The notes under the pieces are model-generated. The model was not told the DNA's origin. It saw only the letters and a program-made list of their open reading frames with translations, and did not search any database. This document shows, piece after piece, positions 17,790 through 25,909 of a stretch of DNA of 64,000 nt. Positions within the stretch are counted from its first letter, which is position 1. Each line of letters starts with the position of its first letter. The translations under genes and the position numbers were made by a program. The stretch is from Pseudomonas sp. ERMR1:02 (GTDB taxonomy: Bacteria > Pseudomonadota > Gammaproteobacteria > Pseudomonadales > Pseudomonadaceae): NCBI RefSeq assembly GCF_002277815.1, contig NZ_NKJI01000002.1:186001-250000 (forward strand), given 5' to 3'.

Positions 17790-18065
17790 ATGGGAGCGCC
17801 AACAATAAGAACAATGGGTAAAGGCACGATCAATGCGATCAGGAAAGTCTGGGTCGATGCAACATCGACCAAGTTTGCGATGGTAATGCCTGACGATGGA
17901 TGTTCAAGGCTGGCGGTAAGGATCGGCGCTAATATCACTGCGGACGGCGAAGACTATTTTTTTGTGGGCGACAAGGTTAGATACACCGTGATCATTGGCC
18001 AGGCGGGGGAATTTCCACGGGCACAGGATCTTGTGAAGTCTGGAGCGGGTAGCAGCTCTGTCTGA
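17790..18065 (+). CDS. Divergent cold-shock-domain-like small protein
   Basis: A 91-residue protein with GGAGGG 6 bases ahead of the ATG at 17790; the longer in-frame version has no ribosome site. It keeps the cold-shock-domain skeleton: GTINAI at the first strand, FAMVMPDDG at the second, then VGDKVRYTV and GEFPRAQDLV. It lacks the two RNA-binding motifs of CspA (the KGFGFI and VFVHF types, here replaced by STKFAMVM and SRLAVRI). I therefore read it as an OB-fold protein derived from CspA, probably not a standard RNA chaperone. The function is unknown. Confidence 0.6.
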   Translation: MGAPTIRTMGKGTINAIRKVWVDATSTKFAMVMPDDGCSRLAVRIGANITADGEDYFFVGDKVRYTVIIGQAGEFPRAQDLVKSGAGSSSV

Positions 18066-18095
18066 TCGACCGCTGTCCTGTGGCGACTGTTCCGG

Positions 18096-18167
18096 CCTCT
18101 TCGCGGGCAAGCCTCGCTCCTACAAAGGCATCGCGCGCTTCTGTAGGAGCGAGGCTTGCCCGCGAAG
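18096..18167. repeat. REP pair between convergent genes
   Basis: Inverted arms (18096-18125 and 18140-18167) between the cold-shock-like gene and the anti-sigma gene, which end toward each other. Confidence 0.9.
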
Positions 18168-18216
18168 ACGGCCTGAAGGTCACAGCTGCAATCAAGCCCG
18201 AACCTTCGACAGCTCA

Positions 18217-18978
18217 TCACGCGCTCAACCGGGTGCGCAACACCTTGGCCATGCTATCCAGATCCTCCATCGGATTGCGCCCGATCAACATCCACGCATG
18301 CTCCATGTCAGCCCAATAGACGATGTTCATCTCGTGCCGGCGTTCCTGGGCAAAATGCCGACTGCCGCTGTTGGATCTAGTAATACACAGCGCTAGTGGA
18401 CCATGGATCGGATCGAGATAACTGATCTGAGCGATGGGTACGCCGTCGTACTCGAGGATTTGCGCCCGTTTGAATTCGGCGCGGGGCAAGGTCAGTTGCG
18501 CGGGCGCGAGGTGCAGACCCAGGCGCGCATCGATGGTGCGCAGTTGCGTACGCTGGGCCGTTTCGTCGTTGGGCAAATGGTCGAGGGTTTGCGGCACGTA
18601 AAGCACCATGTAGTCGGCCACCAATGCGCGCCAGTTGCGTTTCTCCTGACTCGTTTGCCAGCCAAGGAACAAACGGTCCGACAGCACGCCGCCCGCCACC
18701 AGCCCGGCTGCCGCCGCAAGGAACCAGCGGCGATTGAGGGCCGGGCGGGCCGGCGAGGGCAGGGTGTCGAGCATGGCTTGCAGGCGATCCACCGGAGCCT
18801 GGCGCCCCAGTTCGTCATAGGCTGCCTTGAACGGCAGGCTGCTGCGGTTCAGCCATTGCAGGCGTAAACCAAGCATAGGATCTTCGGCGACGGCCGCTTC
18901 GATACGCTCGCGCTGTTCGCTGTCGAGTTGATCATCCAGGTAAGCCACCAGTTGCTCATCCGGAATTAACGCGTTCAT
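18217..18978 (-). CDS. Transmembrane anti-sigma factor
   Basis: A 253-residue protein translated from an ATGA overlap with the sigma gene. The N-terminal part (MNALIPDEQLVAYLDDQLDS to about 80) is a cytoplasmic sigma-binding region of the zinc-less anti-sigma type; no HxxxCxxC zinc site is seen. A single hydrophobic helix spans about 85-102 (WFLAAAAGLVAGGVLSD), and a periplasmic domain of about 150 residues follows. It should hold the partner ECF sigma factor inactive until an envelope signal arrives. The signal and the release protease are unknown. Confidence 0.82.
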   Translation of the reverse strand: MNALIPDEQLVAYLDDQLDSEQRERIEAAVAEDPMLGLRLQWLNRSSLPFKAAYDELGRQAPVDRLQAMLDTLPSPARPALNRRWFLAAAAGLVAGGVLSDRLFLGWQTSQEKRNWRALVADYMVLYVPQTLDHLPNDETAQRTQLRTIDARLGLHLAPAQLTLPRAEFKRAQILEYDGVPIAQISYLDPIHGPLALCITRSNSGSRHFAQERRHEMNIVYWADMEHAWMLIGRNPMEDLDSMAKVLRTRLSA

Positions 18979-19502
18979 CGACGTTCTCCGCTGGAAGGGT
19001 TGTGTACGGACTGCAATGGCGGGTACTCGGCGAGTTTGCCCCGGGCGGTGGCCAAGCGGCTCATGACGGTACCGATGGGCACTTGCAGCACTTCGGCAAC
19101 TTCGCGGTAGGACAAGCCTTCGACATAGGCCAGAAACACCGCTTCGCGCTGGGCTTCAGGCAGCGCATCGACGCGGCGGATGACTTGCACCGCCATGACA
19201 TGGGTTTGTGCCACGTACTCACCGTCGAATGACAACACTTCTTCTCCGTCTATCGTGCCTTGACCGTGACGCACTCGTCGTGCGCGCACTTCGTTGAGCC
19301 AGATCGAATGCAGAATGCTCATCAGCCAGCGGTCCATGCGCGTGCCCGATTCGAACTGTCCGGCCCGTTCCAACGCCCGCACGCAGGTGGCTTGCACCAG
19401 GTCTTCGGCGACATGCCGTTGCCTGGACAACAGCAGGCCGTAGCGCCACAAACGCGCCAGGTGTTGACCCAGTTCTGCCCGTATTGCCTGATCGCTGGCG
19501 AT
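18975..19502 (-). CDS. ECF sigma factor with a probable ATC start
   Basis: RNA polymerase sigma factor of the ECF group. Region 2 is LWRYGLLLSRQRHVAEDLVQ to MDRWLMSILHSIWLNEVR, and region 4 is LPEAQREAVFLAYVEGLSYR to VPIGTVMSRLATARGKL. The frame runs back to the TGA of the upstream TPR gene, yet no ATG or GTG occurs in it; the only TTG (19451) would cut into region 2. A strong GGAGGT lies 4 bases ahead of an ATC at 19500-19502, which gives a normal-length 175-residue protein, so I take that ATC as the likely start. The sigma stop overlaps the anti-sigma start (ATGA). An in-frame ATA 18 bases on is the alternative. Confidence 0.78.
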   Translation of the reverse strand: MASDQAIRAELGQHLARLWRYGLLLSRQRHVAEDLVQATCVRALERAGQFESGTRMDRWLMSILHSIWLNEVRARRVRHGQGTIDGEEVLSFDGEYVAQTHVMAVQVIRRVDALPEAQREAVFLAYVEGLSYREVAEVLQVPIGTVMSRLATARGKLAEYPPLQSVHNPSSGERR

Positions 19503-19526
19503 GGGGACCTCCGTCTGCTCGGTGTG

Positions 19527-20060
19527 TCAGGTTTTCGATGAGCCGTTGATGGCGTCAGCCAGGTCCTGGTATTCCTCGCAAGTAGTGTTGCCGCAGATCG
19601 ATTTGATCTTCTGCAACTGTTCCTGGGCGAGATCCAGTTGACCCTTGATCACATAGGCTTCGCCGAGGTATTCGCGGACCTTGGCGTATTGCGGGTCGAG
19701 TCTGACCGATTGCAGGTAAAAACCGATGCCTTCGTCAGTGCGCCCCAGTTTACGCGTGGCGTAGCCGCGATAGTTCAAAGCCTTGGCGGTGTTGGGCTCT
19801 TTGAGCGTGTCGAGCAGTGCCAGCGCTTCTGCGTAACGCCCGTCCTTGGCCAACTGGTAAGCGTAATCGGTGCGGTCGGCGTCCGGCACCAGTTTGCTGG
19901 TTTGCGAGACGCATTTTTGCGACTTTTTGTCGAGGACCTGCCCTCTGGGGCACTGGGGGGCGGCGGGAGAGTCATCGTCGCCGTGGGCCCAGGCCTGTGA
20001 ACCGGACAATACAACAGCAAGTATCAACGGTGCAGTGAATATCGAGTAGCGGCTATTCAT
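19527..20060 (-). CDS. Secreted tetratricopeptide-repeat protein
   Basis: A 177-residue protein with a signal peptide (MNSRYSIFTAPLILAVVLSG, cleavage after AWA near 25), so probably periplasmic. Four Cys residues are present (a pair near 38 and 50, and CGNTTC near the end), which could form disulfides. The centre holds about two TPR units (YAYQLAKDGRYAEALALLDT; ALNYRGYATRKLGRTDEGIG). It heads an operon with the ECF sigma and anti-sigma genes, 24 bases before the sigma start. It may supply the signal input or be the system's own target. The start at 20060 has GGAGCC 6 bases ahead. Confidence 0.8.
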   Translation of the reverse strand: MNSRYSIFTAPLILAVVLSGSQAWAHGDDDSPAAPQCPRGQVLDKKSQKCVSQTSKLVPDADRTDYAYQLAKDGRYAEALALLDTLKEPNTAKALNYRGYATRKLGRTDEGIGFYLQSVRLDPQYAKVREYLGEAYVIKGQLDLAQEQLQKIKSICGNTTCEEYQDLADAINGSSKT

Positions 20061-20210
20061 GGGCAAGGCTCCATAGGTGTCAGGGTTGGGACATTGAACA
20101 GGCCGAAGAAACCGGCGACCAGCAAAACTCAAACACGGCAAGGTGAACAAATATTCATTTTTTTGTGGCGCCTTGCGCAATTAAAGCTGGCAGTTAAATC
20201 TGCGGGGCGG

Positions 20211-20280
20211 CCTTCGTGGGCAAGCCTCGCTCCTACAAAGGCATCGCAGCTTCTGTAGGAGCGAGGCTTGCCCGCGAAGG
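20211..20280. repeat. REP pair between divergent genes
   Basis: Inverted arms in the promoter region between the TPR gene and the dienoyl-CoA isomerase gene; the left arm has one change (TTCGTGGG) from the usual core. Confidence 0.9.
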
Positions 20281-20410
20281 GGCCGGCATATACACCGCAT
20301 AAGCAGTCCCGCTTTTGGCTGAACCACTGCCTTACTGCCAGCCTAGATGCCTTGTTATAGTTCCGTGTTACAGCTCCGACCTCTTTTTTGCCCGCAAAAG
20401 GATCACAGGC

Positions 20411-21223
20411 ATGGCTCAATACACCGCGTTCACCGTCGAACTGGTCGACAAAATCGCTCACGTGCAGATCAACCGTCCAGAAAAGATCAACTCGATGAAC
20501 GCCGCGTTCTGGAGCGAGATCGTCGAGATTTTCCAGTGGATCGACGACACCGACGAAGTGCGCGTGGTGGTCCTCAGCGGTGCCGGCAAGCATTTCTCCT
20601 CGGGCATCGACCTGATGATGCTGGCCGGCGTGGCCAACGAGCTGGGCAAGGACGTCGGGCGCAATGCGCGCCTGCTGCGACGCAAGATCCTCAACCTGCA
20701 AGCCTCCTTCAACGCCGTCGACAACTGCCGCAAACCGGTGCTTGCGGCCATCCAGGGTTATTGCCTGGGCGGCGCCATCGACCTGATCGCCGCGTGCGAC
20801 ATGCGTTACGCCGCCGAAGATGCGCAGTTCTCGATCAAGGAAATCGACATCGGCATGGCCGCCGACGTCGGCACGCTGCAACGCTTGCCGCGAATCATCG
20901 GTGACGGCATGCTGCGTGAACTGGCTTACACTGGTCGCACTTTCGGCGCCGATGAAGCGCGTGGCATGGGCCTGGTCAATCGCGTCTACAGTGACACTGC
21001 CAGCCTGCTCGATGGCGTCCTGGGCATTGCCCGGGAGATTGCGAGCAAGTCGCCGATTGCCGTCACGGGCACCAAAGAGATGATCAGCTACATGCGCGAT
21101 CATCGCATCGATGATGGCCTGGAATACGTCGCCACCTGGAACGCCGCCATGCTGCAATCCACCGATTTGCGCGTGGCCATAGCCGCCCATATGAGCAAAC
21201 AGAAACCCGAATTTCTGGATTGA
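20411..21223 (+). CDS. Delta3,5-delta2,4-dienoyl-CoA isomerase-like
   Basis: Crotonase-fold enzyme of 270 residues. It carries the ECH1-type stretch IDIGMAADVGTLQRLPRIIG and the three acidic residues known from rat dienoyl-CoA isomerase: D124 (GGAIDL), E144 and D152. This points to shuttling double bonds during breakdown of unsaturated fatty acids with odd-position double bonds. The oxyanion loop (HFSSGIDLMML) is also present. The ATG at 20411 with AAGGA ahead is preferred to the longer frame, which reads into the leader. nudC follows 7 bases after its stop. Confidence 0.85.
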   Translation: MAQYTAFTVELVDKIAHVQINRPEKINSMNAAFWSEIVEIFQWIDDTDEVRVVVLSGAGKHFSSGIDLMMLAGVANELGKDVGRNARLLRRKILNLQASFNAVDNCRKPVLAAIQGYCLGGAIDLIAACDMRYAAEDAQFSIKEIDIGMAADVGTLQRLPRIIGDGMLRELAYTGRTFGADEARGMGLVNRVYSDTASLLDGVLGIAREIASKSPIAVTGTKEMISYMRDHRIDDGLEYVATWNAAMLQSTDLRVAIAAHMSKQKPEFLD

Positions 21224-21230
21224 TTGAAAA

Positions 21231-22061
21231 ATGACTTCACGCTGGACCACTGCGGTACTGGACACTGACCAACCCGGCGGCTGGGCCGTGGCGCGTAGCC
21301 CGGAAGGCTTCCTCTTCGATGACAATGGCGCATTGTTCCCACGGGAATGGCTCAAGCGCCAGGACTTGCCGATTCTTGCCGAACACGGCATCGGTCACCT
21401 CGACGGCGAGCCGGTGTACCTGCTGGAGTTGCGCACTCACAACGAAGTACCGGGCTGCAACTGGAAAGGTCTGCGGGCATTCATGCTTGAGGGCGATCAC
21501 ACGCTCTACAAGGTGCTCGGTTATGCCGCGCAGATCGGCACCTGGGCCCGTGAGCACCGTTTTTGCGGTAACTGCGGTCAGGCCATGACCCAGGTGCCGC
21601 GCGAGCGGGCGATGTATTGCCAGCCCTGCGACATGCGCAGCTATCCGCGGATTTCGCCGAGTATGATCGTGCTGGTGACCCGTGGCGATGAAGTGCTGCT
21701 GGCTCGCTCGCCACGGTTCGTCACGGGTGTCTACAGCACCTTGGCGGGGTTCGCGGAGCCTGGCGAATCGGCCGAGGATTGCCTGATTCGCGAAGTTCGT
21801 GAAGAAGTGCGGATCGAGGTCAAGAACATCCAGTACATGGGCAGCCAGTGCTGGCCGTTCCCGCATTCGATGATGCTCGGCTTCCATGCCGAATACGCCG
21901 GCGGCGAAATCGTCTGTCAGGAAGACGAGATCGAAGACGCCCAGTGGTTCAACGTTCACGCGTTGCCGCCGTTGCCGGCGTCACGCTCGATTGCCCGCTA
22001 CCTGATCGACGTCTACGTGGCGCGGCGCTTAGGCCACGCTGAACCAGTGTTGCCAGGCTAA
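21231..22061 (+). CDS. nudC: NADH/NAD-cap hydrolase NudC
   Basis: Nudix hydrolase of 276 residues that splits NADH into NMNH and AMP and removes NAD caps from RNA. The zinc-ribbon Cys are 112, 115, 130 and 133. The Nudix box starts at G173 (GFAEPGES...REVREEV). The NADH-specific downstream motif SQPWPFPxS reads SQCWPFPHS here (205-213), so the usual Pro after Gln is Cys. It probably shares an mRNA with the isomerase gene in front of it. Its 3' end overlaps the convergent TSUP gene by 33 bases. Confidence 0.92.
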   Translation: MTSRWTTAVLDTDQPGGWAVARSPEGFLFDDNGALFPREWLKRQDLPILAEHGIGHLDGEPVYLLELRTHNEVPGCNWKGLRAFMLEGDHTLYKVLGYAAQIGTWAREHRFCGNCGQAMTQVPRERAMYCQPCDMRSYPRISPSMIVLVTRGDEVLLARSPRFVTGVYSTLAGFAEPGESAEDCLIREVREEVRIEVKNIQYMGSQCWPFPHSMMLGFHAEYAGGEIVCQEDEIEDAQWFNVHALPPLPASRSIARYLIDVYVARRLGHAEPVLPG

Positions 22062-22808
22062 CCGCACGGTCAGCCCCAGCACCACGGTGATGAACACCGG
22101 ACGAATGAACTTCGCGCCGCCGCTGATGGCGGTGCGAGCGCCGAAGAAAGCCCCGACCATCACCGACAGGCCCATGCTCAGGCCGATGATCCAGTCCACT
22201 TGCCCGGAAAACACGAACACCGACAGCGCTGCGATGTTGCTGACGAAGTTCATGCTGCGCGCCACACCGCTGGCCTTCACCAGATCGATCGGATACATCA
22301 GCAGGCTGCTGACCGTCCAGAACGCGCCAGTGCCCGGACCGGCCACGCCATCGTAGAAACCGAGGCTGAAGCCTTGGGTCGATTGCCACTTCTTCTTGAT
22401 CGGCGCATCGCTATCCAGCGGCGCTTTCGGCGTGCCGCCAAACAACAGGTAGACGCCGCAGGCGAACACGATTACCGGGAGCATTTTGTTCAGCCATTCG
22501 GCTGGCAGGTAGTGCGCGACCACCGCCCCGGTCAGTGCGCCGACCAGGGTGCCAACGATTGCGTGCATCCACTGCCGGGGATGAAACAGCTTGCGACGGT
22601 AGAAGGTGAAACTGGCAGTGGCCGAACCGAAGGTCGAACTGAGCTTGTTGGTGCCCAGCACCAGATGTGGCGGCAGGCCGGCGGTGAGCAGAGCCGGGGT
22701 GGTTAACAGGCCGCCACCGCCGGCAATGGCATCGATGAAACCGGCAATGAAAGCGACAATGGCCAGAATGGCCAGGGTAGTGAGGTCAACGCTGAGTTCG
22801 AAAGGCAT
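22029..22808 (-). CDS. TSUP-family (TauE/SafE) membrane transporter
   Basis: A 259-residue membrane protein with about eight helices, of the sulfite/organosulfonate exporter group. The glycine-rich repeat [20 protein letters not shown] near residue 20 and its second-half partner [16 protein letters not shown] near 150 mark the family. The substrate is unknown. The end overlaps the end of nudC on the other strand by 33 bases, so the two transcripts can pair at their 3' ends. Confidence 0.85.
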   Translation of the reverse strand: MPFELSVDLTTLAILAIVAFIAGFIDAIAGGGGLLTTPALLTAGLPPHLVLGTNKLSSTFGSATASFTFYRRKLFHPRQWMHAIVGTLVGALTGAVVAHYLPAEWLNKMLPVIVFACGVYLLFGGTPKAPLDSDAPIKKKWQSTQGFSLGFYDGVAGPGTGAFWTVSSLLMYPIDLVKASGVARSMNFVSNIAALSVFVFSGQVDWIIGLSMGLSVMVGAFFGARTAISGGAKFIRPVFITVVLGLTVRLAWQHWFSVA

Positions 22809-23136
22809 GGAATCGGCTTAATCGGCAGGGTGCAGCGAAGGGGCTGCGGGGAAGGGCCGATATCTTACCCGTAAATTTTCCCCCTTACAGCTGATCGTTC
22901 CCACGCTCTGCGTGGCGAGGACACGCCAATGAGTCAGCAAGCCGTCAAATTGGCGGGAGTTGGAGGCCGAGGCTCACTTAAAGCAAGCCGCAGTCGCCTG
23001 AACCCCACAAAACCTGTAGGAGCCGGCTTGCTGGCGAAAGCGGTCTTCCAGTCAACGATGATGTCGACTGGAAGGCCGCTTTCGCTGGCAAGCCAGCTCC
23101 TACAGAGGATCAGTGTTTGATCGTTCTGACCCTAAA
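22809..23136. other. Intergenic region with REP pair, 328 bp
   Basis: Apart from the REP pair at 23013-23108 it holds a short fragment (22893-22915) of another Pseudomonas dispersed repeat, with core CGTTCCCACGCTCTGCGTGG. No gene was seen. Confidence 0.5.
23013..23108. repeat. REP pair after the DUF1348 gene
   Basis: Arms 23013-23040 and 23080-23108; the two arms differ at the stem centre (GCCGGCTTGCTGGC against GCTGGCAAGCCAGC). Confidence 0.88.
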
Positions 23137-23613
23137 TTACAGACCCAGGTCCGACAGGCCCGGGTGATCATCCGGCCGACGACCCAGCGGCCAGTGGTAC
23201 TTGCGTTCGGTTTCCTTGATTGGCATGTCGTTGATGCTGGCAAACCGGTTGGCCATCAAGCCATTCTCGTCGAACTCCCAGTTCTCGTTGCCGTAGGAGC
23301 GGAACCAGTTGCCCGAATCGTCGTGCCATTCATAGGCATAACGCACGGCGATGCGGTTGCCGGTAAATGCCCAGAGTTCCTTGATCAGGCGATAGTCCAG
23401 TTCCTTGGCCCATTTACGGGTCAGGAAGCCTTTGGCTTCTTCGCGGTTGTAGGCGAACTCGGCGCGGTTACGCCATTTGGTGTCCAGGGTGTAGGCCAGC
23501 GATACACGTTGCGGATCGCGGGAGTTCCAGCCATCTTCGGCCAGGCGGATTTTTTCAATGGCCGATTCACGGGTGAATGGCGGCAATGGCGGACGAACTT
23601 CGGCGTTAGACAT
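23137..23613 (-). CDS. DUF1348 (NTF2-like) protein
   Basis: A 158-residue protein of the DUF1348/SnoaL-like fold, recognisable by [40 protein letters not shown] and [20 protein letters not shown]. The function is unknown; the fold is a cone-shaped small-molecule pocket. It follows the tetR gene by 55 bases on the same strand, and in many genomes this family is paired with a TetR regulator. It is probably under the palindromic operator at 24257-24270. Confidence 0.85.
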   Translation of the reverse strand: MSNAEVRPPLPPFTRESAIEKIRLAEDGWNSRDPQRVSLAYTLDTKWRNRAEFAYNREEAKGFLTRKWAKELDYRLIKELWAFTGNRIAVRYAYEWHDDSGNWFRSYGNENWEFDENGLMANRFASINDMPIKETERKYHWPLGRRPDDHPGLSDLGL

Positions 23614-23668
23614 TTCAAGTCTCCGTATAAGTTAAAGTTCAAGCAAGTTGAAGGGCTTGAACAAGTTA

Positions 23669-24244
23669 TTACAGGTCCAATAACTTTCGCGCCATGCATT
23701 GCGCATTATCGGCGGCACTGTGATCACCCATTACAAGCGCCACGGTTATGGCGCCGTCAATCAGGATCAGCAGCTGTTTGGCCAGCATCTGCGGATCTTC
23801 GGCGCCATGTTCGGTACACAGTTCGGCACACAGTTCGTGCAAGTAGCCGAGCAGTTTCTGTTTGTGGTCCCTGGCGACCAGGCGGACCGGGTCTTGCGGA
23901 TCGCCGGTTTCGCCGCTGGTGTTGATGAAAGCGCAGCCGCGAAAGCCTTCGGAAAGGAACCACGACTTGAGCACGGTAAACAGGTTGAGCAGGCGGTCGG
24001 CCGGGGTTTTGGCCTGTCCGACTTCGCTTCTGTACCACTGCATCCAGCGTTGGTCCCGGCGTTGCAGGGCCGCGACGGTGAGCTCCTCCTTGTTGGCGAA
24101 GTAGCGGTAAATGCTCTTTCTGGAGACACCGGCGGTTTTCACCAGGAGATCCATACCGGTGGCGGCAATCCCACTTTTGTAGATCAACTTTTCGGTGACG
24201 TCCAGAATGATGTCGCGTGTGTCGTTGCTGGTTATTTCGTTCAT
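23669..24244 (-). CDS. TetR-family repressor
   Basis: A 191-residue repressor. The helix-turn-helix is at about 25-50 (GIAATGMDLLVKTAGVSRKS, then IYRYFANKEEL), followed by a helical effector domain with several Cys (GCAFINTSG, ELCAELCTEHG). The start at 24244 (MNEITSNDTRD) sits just after the operator; a start 12 codons earlier would make the operator coding. Most likely represses its own gene and the DUF1348 gene. The ligand is unknown. Confidence 0.85.
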   Translation of the reverse strand: MNEITSNDTRDIILDVTEKLIYKSGIAATGMDLLVKTAGVSRKSIYRYFANKEELTVAALQRRDQRWMQWYRSEVGQAKTPADRLLNLFTVLKSWFLSEGFRGCAFINTSGETGDPQDPVRLVARDHKQKLLGYLHELCAELCTEHGAEDPQMLAKQLLILIDGAITVALVMGDHSAADNAQCMARKLLDL

Positions 24245-24256
24245 GTAATTAACAGT

Positions 24257-24270
24257 AGAACGATCGTTCT
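24257..24270. promoter_or_regulatory. TetR operator palindrome
   Basis: Perfect 14-bp palindrome AGAACGATCGTTCT ending 13 bases before the tetR start codon, the usual place and symmetry for an autoregulatory TetR site. Confidence 0.75.
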
Positions 24271-24306
24271 CCTTGGTCAAGAAGATATTTTTCAGACAGT
24301 GTAATT

Positions 24307-24379
24307 GCCTTCGCGGGCAAGCCTCGCTCCTACAGAGAGCGCTGTGCTTTTGTAGGAGCGAGGCTTGCCCGCGAAGAGG
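24307..24379. repeat. REP pair between tetR and pssA
   Basis: Inverted arms in the 217-base gap between the divergent tetR and pssA genes. Confidence 0.9.
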
Positions 24380-24461
24380 CCACTACAGACACCAACAAGA
24401 CCCGAACCAACCGATGGTGTAAGCTCTCAAACTCTCTGGATTCGACCCGATTGCGAGCCCT

Positions 24462-25805
24462 ATGCCGTTGCTTTTCAAACGCTCTCTGCTGCCAAAACTG
24501 CGCAGTTTTCCGCTGACCGCCGATGCCGTCACCATCCTTTCTGGCGCTGCCGAGTTCCGTCGTTGCCTGCTGGAAAAAATCGCCAGCGCCACTCAGCGCA
24601 TCTACATCGTTGCGCTGTACCTGCAACAGGATGAGGCCGGCCAGGAAATTCTCGATGCCTTGCACGCGGCCAAACTGGCGCGTCCGAACCTGGATGTGGT
24701 GGTGGTCGTAGACTGGCTGCGCGCCCAGCGCGGCTTGATCGGTGCCGGCAAGCAACCGGGCAACTCGGCCTGGTATCAGGAGATGACCCGTACTCACGTA
24801 AGCGAAGTACCGGTGTACGGTGTGCCGGTGCAGACCCGCGAGCTGTTCGGCGTGCTGCACTTGAAGGGCTTCATCATCGATGACTGCGTGATCTACAGCG
24901 GCGCGAGCCTGAACAACGTCTACCTGCACAAGTTCGACAAGTACCGCTACGACCGTTATCACCTGCTGCACAACCGCGACTTGGCCGATTCGATGCAGCA
25001 TCTGGTTCAGCATGGACTTGTCGCTTCAAAAGCTGTGCATCGCCTCGATCTGCCGAACCTGCCGACCACCCGCAGCCTGCGCAACGACATCGGCGACCTG
25101 CGTAGTCGTCTCAAACATGCAGCGTACGACACCACCCAAGGCACCACGGACAAGAGCAGTCTGTCGGTCAGTCCATTGCTCGGTGTGGGCAAAAACAACC
25201 CGCTGAACCGGGCGATCTGCGAACTGATCGCCAGTGCCCAGCAGCAACTGACTATCTGCACGCCGTACTTCAACTTGCCGCTGGCGATTATTCGCGAGGT
25301 CAACCGTGCACTGACCCGTGGCGTGAAGATCGACATCGTGGTCGGCGACAAGACTGCCAACGACTTCTACATTCCGCCGAGCGAGCCATTCAAGGTGATC
25401 GCGGCGTTGCCGTACCTCTACGAAATCAGCCTGCGCCGTTTCGCCAAGCGTCATCAGCGCAACATCGACAGTGGCCAGTTGAACCTGCACCTGTGGAAAG
25501 ACGGCGATCACACCTACCACCTCAAGGGCATGTGGGTCGACAAGCGCTACACCTTGCTGACCGGCAACAACCTCAACCCGCGGGCGTTCCGCCTGGATCT
25601 GGAAAACGCCTTGCTGATCGATGATCCCAAAGGTGAATTGCTTGAGCCGCGTAGTAAGGAGCTGAAAGAGATCTTCCAGCACACGACGCGTATCGAGCGG
25701 TATCAGGATCTGGAAACGCTGCTTGAGTACCCGGCGGGGGTTGCCAAGTTTCTCAAGCGTGTGAGCCGTGTTCGTATCGAGCGGTTGCTGTATCGCATTT
25801 TGTAA
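24462..25805 (+). CDS. pssA: Phosphatidylserine synthase, PLD type
   Basis: CDP-diacylglycerol:serine O-phosphatidyltransferase of 447 residues, the first committed enzyme of phosphatidylethanolamine synthesis, membrane-associated by basic surface and not by helices. It has two phospholipase-D HKD motifs: H133-K135-D140 (HLKGFIID) and a second near 352 (HLKGMWVDKRYTLLTGNNLN). The length and the C-terminal basic end (VSRVRIERLLYRIL) fit the E. coli enzyme. It is a single-gene unit flanked on both sides by REP pairs. Confidence 0.93.
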   Translation: MPLLFKRSLLPKLRSFPLTADAVTILSGAAEFRRCLLEKIASATQRIYIVALYLQQDEAGQEILDALHAAKLARPNLDVVVVVDWLRAQRGLIGAGKQPGNSAWYQEMTRTHVSEVPVYGVPVQTRELFGVLHLKGFIIDDCVIYSGASLNNVYLHKFDKYRYDRYHLLHNRDLADSMQHLVQHGLVASKAVHRLDLPNLPTTRSLRNDIGDLRSRLKHAAYDTTQGTTDKSSLSVSPLLGVGKNNPLNRAICELIASAQQQLTICTPYFNLPLAIIREVNRALTRGVKIDIVVGDKTANDFYIPPSEPFKVIAALPYLYEISLRRFAKRHQRNIDSGQLNLHLWKDGDHTYHLKGMWVDKRYTLLTGNNLNPRAFRLDLENALLIDDPKGELLEPRSKELKEIFQHTTRIERYQDLETLLEYPAGVAKFLKRVSRVRIERLLYRIL

Positions 25806-25816
25806 AGCCTGAAAAA

Positions 25817-25887
25817 GCTTCGCTGGCAAGCCAGCTCCTACAGGGAAACGCGTTCCAAACTGCAGGAGCTGGCTTGCCAGCGAAGGG
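25817..25887. repeat. REP pair between pssA and efeM
   Basis: Inverted arms between convergent genes; one arm has GCAGGAGC in place of GTAGGAGC. Confidence 0.88.
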
Positions 25888-25909
25888 GCCCGATCAGACG
25901 CTACAAACC

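Noticed and set aside
22893..22915. Short palindromic GTTCCCACGC...GCGTGG sequence as an operator
   Set aside because: It is a fragment of a dispersed Pseudomonas repeat and is not positioned at a promoter of a recognised gene.
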